Position numbers and translations under genes: made by a program
Assembly (NCBI GenBank): GCA_034401795.1
Contig: CM067360.1
Location: 49,958,073-50,022,072, forward strand
Reading direction: 5' to 3'
DNA from: Chaetoderma sp. LZ-2023a
Lineage: Eukaryota; Mollusca; Caudofoveata; Chaetodermatida; Chaetodermatidae
Length of the DNA stretch: 64,000 bases
The notes under the pieces: model-generated
The model's database searches: none
Seen by the model: the letters and a program-made list of their open reading frames with translations, nothing else
Told to the model about the DNA's origin: nothing
Shown: positions 56,289-64,000 of the stretch, one piece after another
Layout of the letters: every line of letters starts with the position of its first letter
How positions within the stretch are numbered: the first letter of the stretch is position 1

Positions 56289-58021
56289 TTAGCTCACCTG
56301 GCCAGAATGGCCAAGTGAGCTTATGCGATGGCGACCGTCTGTATGTTGTCTGTCATCTGTCATCCGTCAACTTTTTCTTTAAACAACTTCTTCTCAAGAA
56401 CCACTGGGCCAATTTCAATTATATTTGGCAGGAAGCATCCCTAGGGCATAGAGATTGAAGTTTGTTCAAACGAAGTGGATCGGTCAAAATCCAAGATGGC
56501 TGCCGGCCAAGATGGCCGATTTTTAGAACCACTAAAAAATCTTCTCCGAAACCACTGGGGGAAAACCACTGGGGGAATTGATTCAAAACTCATAACACAT
56601 CATCTATGGCAACGTTAGACCCAAGTTTATTCAAGGCAACCTGATTGGCCTATTTGCTTGGCGGCCATCTTGGATGACGTAGTTTTCTCGAAAACGACCT
56701 CCCGAACCACTGAAGGGATAGAGCTGAAATTTGGTAAATATGCTTTAAGGGACCAAGGGCTGTTAAAATTTGTTCAAAGGAAGTTCGTACGTTAAAAAAC
56801 ATGGCGGCATCAACCAATCAAAATTTAGCTTTTGTTTGTCATATTGGCTTTTTTTTTATTTGATGACTATTTAGGCCGAAATTGGTTTTATATGTTTTTG
56901 GGTATTCTGATCACAAATTTTCCATTTTCGAATCTGTCGGATAAACGGTTTTGCGCTCATTTTCCTGCCAAAGTCTCCCATATTAAAGCAATGGAAAATT
57001 TAAAATGTCTACTTGAGAACCACAGGGCTGATTTCAATTATATTTAGCAGGAACAATCCTTAGGGCATAGATATTCAAGTTTGTTCAAATGAAGCCAGTC
57101 GGACAATTTGGGCGGCGGCCATCTTGGATGTTGGCCGATTTTTAGAAAACTCATTAAATATAATCTAGGACAACAGCTGAAACAAGTTTGTTCAAGAGAA
57201 CTTGATTGGTCAACTAGTTTGGCGGCCATCTTGGATGACCTAGTTTTTTCGTAAACGACTTCTCCAGAACCGCTGAAGGATCAGGCTGAAATTTGGGAGA
57301 TTTGATTAGAGCCTAAGGGCCATTAAAATTTGTTCAAGGTAAGTTGATCCATCAAAAAATACGGCTGCCGTGGCCCAATCAAAATGTGGCATGTTTGGTG
57401 GTCATATTGAATTTTTTACGAATCTTGAAGCCGAAATTGGTTTTATATATGTGTTTGGGCATTCTGTTGGAGAAACGTTTTAGCGGCCATCATGGAGCGT
57501 TTTTCAACTAGAAACTTGCATGTACTAAAACAATAGGAAATTTCAAGTGTATTTGGCAGAAAACATACTTAGGGGATAGAGATACACTTTTGTTCAAATG
57601 AAGCTGGTCTGTAATTTGCCTAGCGGCCATCCTGGATTTTTGAAATGCCTTTTCAAAATCTTCTTTTCCGAATCCGTGTGGGGGATTGATTCAAAACTCA
57701 TGACAGGTTATTTACGGAAACAGCTGAATCAGGTTTGTTCAACGGAACTTGATTGCCTAATGCTTTAGCAGTCATCTTGGATGACCTGGTTTTCATGAAA
57801 ACAACTTCGTATTCAGAATCGCCAAAATTTGGGAGATATGATAAGGGACTAAGGGCCGTTAAGTTTTATTCAAAAAGTAGTTGATACATAAAGAAACATA
57901 GCTTCTGTTCTCTTGTTATAATTCTGCTCATCTCTGTAGGGTTCTACTTATTGTTGATGACCTTTCTGGTTGAAATGACTATGATGCAGATGAGCGATAC
58001 AGGACCCTTGGGCCTCTTGTA
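56289..58021 (+). mobile_element. HINE1 copy, complete at both tips
   Basis: The 5' tip is TTAGCTCACCTGGCCAGAAT, GGCCAAGTGAGCTTATG. Long units of the second type contain AAGTTTGTTCAAACGAAG, GCGGCCATCTTGGATGA and TGAAATTTGGGAGAT. The 3' tip has GATGAGCGATACAGGACCCT and TGGGCCTCTTGT. Open frames in it (56832-57047, 57044-57229) are repeat translations. Confidence 0.85.
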
Positions 58022-58909
58022 ATTTTGCTCACATGAATATTGCCAGAGATATAATCAAATGAATTAACATTTTGACATAAAATCAGGGAAATTTCCTTGG
58101 TTGATCAGGATTTCCCCGGAAGCTGTAGCAATTACAATAATCAAGATATTTGTATGAATGTTTCCTGGTTGTGAGATAACTTTAGACAGTATCTAGATAG
58201 GTTAATTCTGTTATTGTAGTTCTAAGACTTATTTTGATATGGGATGATGTATAGAGCGCAGCCTGAAATTTTTGTTTGAAATTTTGCTTGGTTATCTGTC
58301 CTCGAGAGCATATCTTTTGAATCACTAGGGCGATCCTAATGCCTGATAAATCTTCAAATTTGCAGCTACATGTAGGTACCGGAATTATTACACTCAGTTC
58401 GGTGGTTTGAGTAATATTGTCATATGTTTTCTCAGAATATTTATTTACACTCCCTGCGACCGTGATATAACGGTAGATATTTAATCTCTAATTTAATATT
58501 TAATAACAGAGTAATTTGACAGTAAGCACGTTTCAAGTGTGCTACTTCATTTAACTCTTATCACGCTGGTGTAATATGCGTAATAACCTACTTGCAGAGT
58601 TAGTACATTGAAAAGGATGGTGCTGAAACGTGTTGCTGTGGTGCATAGCAATGGCTTACAGCAGCGTTGTTACCAATATGAACACATACTAAGTCTGATA
58701 GGATACAGAAAATTAAAGCCATGACATCTAGATTTTGAGACAGCGGGTTAGCACTCGATCTTCATATACATCTTAGCAGCTTCTTAGAAGTGTCACTTTT
58801 TAATCCCCATGATTGGCATATAAACTAATTTTTAGCAGGCCAATCTTATTTTATAATGAGCAATATGATTGGCAAACCAAACCATTCATTTGACAACAAT
58901 ATTTTCCTT
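58022..58909. other. No gene recognised
   Basis: A/T-rich sequence with short unsupported frames. I could not match it to any family in the window. Confidence 0.5.
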
Positions 58910-59098
58910 CAGTTAAACCTGTCTACAGCGGCGCTTGTTTTGGTGCCAACCGCAGGTGTTATTTTAAAACGGGTGGTCATATGATCTTTAAAAAACTCAT
59001 CTTTTGGCTCCAAAACATAGTTGTCATAGCAGACTATTAGTCCTTAGGGACCGGCTTTTAATAGTCCATACATTGTCCATTATAGACAGGTTTCACTG
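58910..59098. mobile_element. 189-bp TIR MITE
   Basis: The ends CAGTTAAACCTGTCTACAG and TATAGACAGGTTTCACTG are near reverse complements. The interior is non-coding. The TIR sequence (CAGTGAAACCTGTCTA) is of a type widespread in animal MITEs. I do not assign a superfamily. Confidence 0.6.
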
Positions 59099-60229
59099 TA
59101 TTGAGAAACAGTTATGTTGCCAAATAAAACCGTTATCAGCATGCAGTGTATATCATTATGCAACAGAGTGAGCTGGGCGATATTGACTTTTAGAAGACGA
59201 TAACAATATCTAGGAAAATATCGAGATATCACGATATATCGTCTAAGCGATTGGGCTTGTGAGGATAAGGTGTATTTTAAAACTTGTAATAATTGCCACG
59301 AAAACCCAACCTCAGCGTGTTCATCAGTTTCAACATGCCCTAGGTCTGTGTTTCCAGTAAATCTGGCTGTGTGATTGGTTAGGATTCACTTTGACAGCTA
59401 TGTACTGCAGGATATGGCCAGTTATGGAACAAGCTAGTAATTGGGGTCGTAATTTTCTTGCTTTTACAAGGAATTTACCTTTTATTCCATCCCCACTACC
59501 ACCACCACCCAAGGCCAATTAAAACTTGTCCATGCTTTGACGTCGGTGTGATCATAGAGGTCTACCATGAAGACGTATGTGAATATAACACATTGTGACA
59601 TTTTACCCTAAAAGCTGAAATGGGTACTGTCGAAATAATTTGTCCAATTTAAACTGATTAATTTGAAAGTAATTTGATGAAAAAGTTGGTGGCACAGATA
59701 CTAAAATCTTTCTTAAAATTAGTTTCAAAATAATCAGCTGGTCTTATTTTTGGAGTTACATTTAACGCATTCAGCATAACAGTGCCTACCGATGTGGATT
59801 CTTGGATGACTAATGCTCTGAAGCACTGTGTATTGTAGGGACATGCGTGTTGTGATTAGTGTTGAACAGATGTTAAAATGTTGGTGCAGTGATGACATCA
59901 TGATCCCATGAAATCTTGCTCTCGTTGCGAAAAAATGGCTGCGCCGGGAGACAAAATAATCCCATGGTTACGATGGTATAATTCTTTGTATTGCTTGCCA
60001 ATTGTAGTTATTTAAGATTCAATATTTTATTCATATAAGTCTTTTAAATAAAGTAGACCTTTACCCATCCCGCAATTGTCCTTTAAGTTTCGTGCTAGTT
60101 TGACTTCGTCTATACAGGATAACTTTTCAGGTTAGCTCTGTTACAGCTAAACTATCAAGCTTATGGTAAGCAGACTGTAATCTTTCAATGACGTGAAAAA
60201 GCACACTCATTAGATTTAACTGATGCTTG
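59099..60229. other. No gene; short ATATCG palindromes
   Basis: A self-complementary cluster lies at about 59200-59250 (ATATCGAGATATCACGATAT). The diverged partner of the 52785 repeat lies at 60120-60185. No coding region is supported. Confidence 0.5.
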
Positions 60230-61046
60230 TTCTCTGGCTTGAGAGCAGAGTCGGATGTCTGACACTGGTTTAGCACCCGCTATTTATATGCCTCGGGGGA
60301 TGGCCGGTTCCCGTGTTATGTGCATGCGTGCTGTCTTTTGTAGGGATTCCTGTGCTGGGTCCTGGTTCTGCGCATGCGTGTGCGCATGGTTGTTTGGTGC
60401 TTGGCAAGGTCCCTCAACAGTGTACCTTCCGGCCAGCAGTTTTTGTGCTCATGCATGAAAATCGGCGGGGTCCTATGAGAGGGATCCCTTCGAGACGCAT
60501 GCGCACTTGCTACTGGTCAGGGGGATCCTGCAAGTGGATCCCGTCAATGAGCGAGGTGGGTGCTGTGGCTCATATGTTATTCTAAGCCAGATTTTCTTTC
60601 TGGAAAAAAGAGGATGGGAATGGTGGGCTTTTTATAAATAGGAAGGGCATGGGTTCGATAAGTTTCTCGTCCCTTTCCGTGATCCGACTCATGGCGTTTT
60701 GCTCCTGGGCGGACGCTCATCAGAGGTATTTAAGTTACTTAAGTGACAATTATGTCTGAAGTGGGTTTTGAAACGGCAAATTTATTGATTTTGCCTGTTT
60801 TGAGTGGTACGTACCGGTAAGAAAGGGTTTGTTTACCTTTTTGTGGTACAAAACGACAAGGTGTTTTTGTTGTTTACAAGTATGGATATAGGGTGGCAAG
60901 AAAGTTTGTTGTTTCTTTTTATTCCTCGTAGCCGTTTGCTAGAAAAGTTATTAAAGAGGTTTTTAACAGAGACGATCGATGCCCATACGGGTGCTATTAT
61001 GTGATTGGAAAATTGGAACTGGTAGTATTGAGCCAGTTTTCTACCC
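60230..61046. other. GC-rich non-repetitive segment with GCATGCGC motifs
   Basis: This is the only GC-rich stretch outside DIRS-B. GCGCATGCG-like motifs occur at 60369-60379 and 60496-60505, with others near 60320. Two overlapping plus-strand frames (60255-60458, 60313-60585) have no recognisable domain. A possible donor-like ACCGGTAAGAAAG lies at about 60814. It could be a promoter of an unseen gene or the 5' region of another transposon. Undetermined. Confidence 0.3.
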
Positions 61047-61853
61047 TTAGCTGACTACATGCACCACAGCACACTCCTGGTAAAATATTTCACAGAGCGC
61101 GGATACCCCAGAAACATCTTACTAGACTCACAAAACAAGGCTGCCCAGAAAACCAGACATTCCCTCTTAATACCAAAAAACAATCCCAACGAAACCAACC
61201 ATGACCGTTGTATCTTCATTTCAGATTTCAACCCGGCATCTCTCCACACCAAACAAACCATCAAACAATACTGGCCCATACTCACAAGCAGCCCCAAGGA
61301 CAGCGACATCTTCACCAAGCAACCATTGTTTGGATACAGAAGAAACCCCACTATCAAAGACCAAGTCATTAGAGCTATTCTACCCTCTATCCTCACACCA
61401 ATCCCCACTTTTACACACGCGAATCCACTCATCGCATGCCCAACCCGCAACTGCGGGATCTGCCGTAAAATGGATAAAGCCAGAAGATTCCACAGCACAA
61501 ACTCAGGGGAAACTTTTTCTGCCAGAATCATCGGAAATTGCAAAACCCGGAATCTTGTCTATCTTCTCACATGCACCCTATGTCACAAACAATATGTGGG
61601 GGAGACCAAACGGGAATTCAAAATCGGAATACAAGGGCACTTTAGAGACATCGGACATAAAAAGGACACACCAGTAGCCAAACACTTTAATTTAGCAAAC
61701 CATGCACAAATAAATGTCTCCTACAGAGTCATACAGGTCTTGAGAGGCAACCCCGACTCTGATTCTAATACACCCATTAGAAGAAGGAAAGAGGCATACT
61801 GGATTCACCAGCTCCACACCATGGACCCCATAGGCATCAACCATATCGGATAG
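61047..61853 (+). CDS. PLE2: 5'-truncated Penelope-like protein, GIY-YIG end
   Basis: An uninterrupted frame, 264 codons from the ATG at 61059, ends with TAG at 61851-61853. Homology begins just upstream (LADYMHHSTLLVKYFTERGY), so the first ATG is not a natural start; the RT and upstream parts were lost by 5' truncation, as is usual for elements that insert by target-primed reverse transcription. It has CGICRKMDKARRFHS (Cys pair), then the nuclease core LVYLLTCTLCHKQYVGET with FKIGIQGHFRDIG, then TPVAKHFNLANHAQ and a C-terminal EAYWIHQLHTMDPIGIN. It differs from PLE1 throughout, so it is a separate family. Protein production from this fragment is unproven. Confidence 0.8.
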   Translation, partial: LADYMHHSTLLVKYFTERGYPRNILLDSQNKAAQKTRHSLLIPKNNPNETNHDRCIFISDFNPASLHTKQTIKQYWPILTSSPKDSDIFTKQPLFGYRRNPTIKDQVIRAILPSILTPIPTFTHANPLIACPTRNCGICRKMDKARRFHSTNSGETFSARIIGNCKTRNLVYLLTCTLCHKQYVGETKREFKIGIQGHFRDIGHKKDTPVAKHFNLANHAQINVSYRVIQVLRGNPDSDSNTPIRRRKEAYWIHQLHTMDPIGINHIG

Positions 61854-62533
61854 GATTCACAACCCCCTCCCATGCCCACCCCCCTTCCTTCCGCCTATGT
61901 TTTATAAAGTCTAAGCAGACTTTGTATAGCTTTTTTACTGCTTTATATTATTTTGTAGAAAGAGGTAATACACTTTAGTTAGCCTTCTGTCAACAACCTT
62001 CATATATACTAACATATAAAACAGGCAAACTGCATAGTTGTCCTGCAATCACAATTCTGGTTTGCAAGAATGCCCCCCCCCCGCCCCCCCCCCTTTTTAA
62101 AATACGAAAGAAACCAAATCTCAATTCGTTATTCAAAATCTATAAACCCACTATTCTATTGCCACGAGTATACTGGACTGAAATAATATAAAGGACATCC
62201 CCCCCCCCCCCCCTTCACGTCCATGCCTAGCTCCACCGATATGTCTGTGTTTTGGCATGTTTGTGCTTACGTGCCCATGGCACTCGTCGCCTGTCAACCA
62301 AATTTGTTGAAAAATGAACCCCAGTTCATGTTTTAATTTAATTTGAAAATTTTTAATCTTAACATCAGAGTGTTACGTACGGTTTAATGATAGACATTCA
62401 TGAGCAATCACTCATGACATCATGATTCAAAGTAATCTATATACCAAAAGCAGACAACTGAGCATGACAGTATTAACAGTCTGATTACTGAGTTTTTACA
62501 GATGATATATTCCAAGGACTATATCTCTGGACA
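61854..62533. other. PLE2 3' flank and poly-C tracts; no gene
   Basis: C runs lie at about 62070-62095 and 62199-62214. A stretch at 62294-62330 (CCAAATTTGTTGAAAAATGA) is an inverted partial copy of the sequence at 63250-63285 inside the MITE at 63198. No coding region. Confidence 0.5.
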
Positions 62534-62625
62534 TGCTAAATATTTTGAAAACAATTTGACTGAAAGTTGTTGGTGGGTAAGCCACCAACAACTTTCAGTC
62601 AAATTGTTTTCAAAATATTCAGCAA
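62534..62625. repeat. Near-perfect 92-bp palindrome (M2 subfamily)
   Basis: TGCTAAATATTTTGAAAACA and ATTTGACTGAAAGTTGTTGG pair with CCAACAACTTTCAGTCAAAT and TGTTTTCAAAATATTCAGCA around GTGGGTAAGCCAC. Only about two arm positions differ. The hairpin at 29719-29810 is a relative. Confidence 0.9.
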
Positions 62626-62765
62626 GTCAGAAGTTTTAGCGCATCAAAATTATTGTCTGGTGGCTTCTAGCAGTGAGAGTTAATTAAGCATTCCATATAT
62701 GGGCATTAAATGCGGCCGACTACTGACTGCTCGACATGCAGGAAACAGTCCTAGTTAGTTCAGTT

Positions 62766-63600
62766 TTTCTCTTGCCCCGTAGGGAAAGCGAGACAATGGG
62801 CGTTTACGTTTTCCGTTTACGTTTTGAGTCGTGCTGTGTCATTTGCGATACAGTTTTTCAATGGGCTTATTAGTTAAGATTTTCTCTTCTGATTGTAATG
62901 AAACTACAGTGGAGACCAGTGCGATTCAATCTTCATCATTACTAGGACAAAATTGGGGATTTTCTACCTCCTTTTCCCATGTTTGGACTCTGAACTTATT
63001 TAAAACTTTTCCTGCTTTAAAATTTTTGTTGTCTGCTTTATACAACAATGCCTCTCCAGATTTTAATGAAACCTTACAGAGTTGTTCAGTTCAATGCAGA
63101 GATGCACACTCCATTTGTACATCATTACTATGATGGAGTTTTGGATATTGTCTTCATTTTTCACGCTTTGGGACTGAATCGTTGTCACTTTTTTCTGTTA
63201 ACCCTTACCACTCCGATGTCAAAATTTGAAATTTTCAAATTAAATTAAAAGATGAACTGGTGTTCATTTTTCAACAAATTTGGTGAAAGATGGTGCTGTC
63301 GCAGACAGCAACATCATCCACCAAAATTGTTGCAAAATGTAGGAATAAATTTGGTGGAAGATGGTGCTGTCACAGACGGCAACATCGTCCACCAAAATTG
63401 TTGAAAAATGTACACCGGTTTCTTTTCTATTGATGCAGTAAAAGATAGAATATTGACATCACAGTGGTAAGGGTTAAAGATTTTTATTTGCCATGTTAGT
63501 CAACAGTGTTTCTTCCAATTTTGATGAAACTTTACCGGACTGCTCTATACAATGCAAAAATTCAAAGTATAACAGCAACATCTCGCAGTCAAATTAGTTT
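62766..63600 (+). mobile_element. HINE2-like element, partial
   Basis: The tip CTCTTGCCCCGTAGGGAAAG, then CGAGACAATGGGCG, resembles the HINE2 5' hairpin (CTCGC ... GCGAGACATAGGG). Units with CAATGCCTCTCCAGATTTTA and ATGAAACYTTACMGRNTTGY recur at about 62885, 63050 and 63520. A piggyBac-like MITE (63198-63477) is inserted. No 3' tip was found. Confidence 0.5.
63198..63477. mobile_element. 280-bp piggyBac-like MITE, second family
   Basis: The terminal inverted repeats begin TTAACCCTTACCACTCCGAT and end ATCACAGTGGTAAGGGTTAA, 25 bp with about two differences. The TTAA at each edge is the presumed target duplication and CCC/GGG is the element tip. The interior has two copies of a hairpin-forming unit (AAATTTGGTGGAAGATGGTG ... 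CATCGTCCACCAAAATT). Its centre differs from M1. Confidence 0.85.
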
Positions 63601-63740
63601 CCTGTGTAATTAGCTTGAAATTTAGTTTCTGGAAATTTAGGTTTCAAGGTTTCAAATCGATTCCAACACACATAAAAGTTTGGCAGAGCTTAGCTAGTGA
63701 TGACAGGGAACAGCTAGAAATGATCCCTTTTTGTAAATCA
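63600..63740 (-). repeat. M2 repeat flank, reverse orientation
   Basis: It contains AGTCAAATTAGTTTC, AAATCGATTCCAACACACA, AGAGCTTAGCTAGTGATGAC and AGCTAGAAATGATCCC. These are the complement of the M2 left flank seen at 7840-7945. The hairpin core is not intact. Confidence 0.6.
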
Positions 63741-63832
63741 TAGGAAAATAAATATGTTGAGGAAATTTATCCAAATTTGAATAAAAATGGAATATACATT
63801 ATATGGGAGAGAATACAGTTTTTGTGGATATC

Positions 63833-64000
63833 ATAAAACGACCCAGACGTATATATACTGGTCTGGCGTTTTGTTAGCTTACTAAAATACTTACCACTCA
63901 ATTCACTGTTTGCTATAAGTCACCTGACTTAGATATCTCAGAAAATTGTAACCTATTCATTCCCATGGTGTGGGTTCCCTTAAAACAAGGTTAGCAGAGA
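63833..64000 (-). repeat. DIRS-C terminal repeat at the window edge
   Basis: ACCCAGACGTATATATACTG, TTTGTTAGCTTACTAAAATA and CTTACCACTCAATTCACT match the second half of the DIRS-C ICR (37150-37205). Then GACTTAGATATCTCAGAAAA and CAAGGTTAGCAGAGA match the terminal repeat at 39690-39780. As this tip equals the reverse complement of a right end, a minus-strand DIRS-C copy probably continues beyond 64000. Confidence 0.75.

Overview
This window looks like a transposon-filled intergenic stretch of an animal nuclear genome. A marine invertebrate fits best, most likely a lophotrochozoan such as a mollusc. That is an inference from the element mix (DIRS-like retrotransposons, GIY-YIG Penelope-like elements, Helentron-type elements with an endonuclease, piggyBac-like foldback MITEs) and not from a marker gene. 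I found no convincing host protein-coding gene, rRNA or tRNA. Every recognisable coding region belongs to a mobile element, and all but one are broken by stops or frameshifts.

Layout. 1-12.8 kb: small repeats, namely a minisatellite, a degraded TIR transposon, several palindromic TTAA/CCCTTT MITEs (called M1 here), a cluster of a second palindromic repeat (M2) and a lone DIRS terminal repeat. 12.87-27.97 kb: a plus-strand DIRS-like element (DIRS-A) whose ends and internal complementary region (ICR) can be placed to the base. It carries a TIR transposon (13.6-14.7 kb), a TTCCGG-rich tandem array, and, inserted in that array, a second minus-strand DIRS-like element (DIRS-B, 16,277-23,337) with gag, RT, RNase H and tyrosine recombinase remnants. 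28-30.4 kb: more M1 copies. 30.4-47 kb: two degraded copies of a third DIRS family (DIRS-C), broken up by 1-2 kb tandem-repeat elements that share hairpin termini (HINE1). 47-58 kb: further HINE1 copies, a Penelope-like element (48.5-51.5 kb) sitting inside one, and a Helentron remnant with an endonuclease domain inside another hairpin-ended element (HINE2). 58-64 kb: a small TIR MITE, a 5'-truncated Penelope-like element with an open GIY-YIG reading frame, palindromic repeats, a second piggyBac-like MITE and the edge of another DIRS-C copy.

How the parts relate. The DIRS elements show the signature of tyrosine-recombinase retrotransposons: inverted terminal repeats, an ICR that joins copies of both outer ends, and no target-site duplication. 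Removing the nested insertions from DIRS-A leaves about 7.0 kb, close to the 7.06 kb of DIRS-B. The endonuclease-bearing Helentron remnant ends in the same 3' hairpin and CTTGTT tail as the HINE1 repeats, so it is a candidate source of the machinery that moved them. The order of nesting gives a relative chronology.
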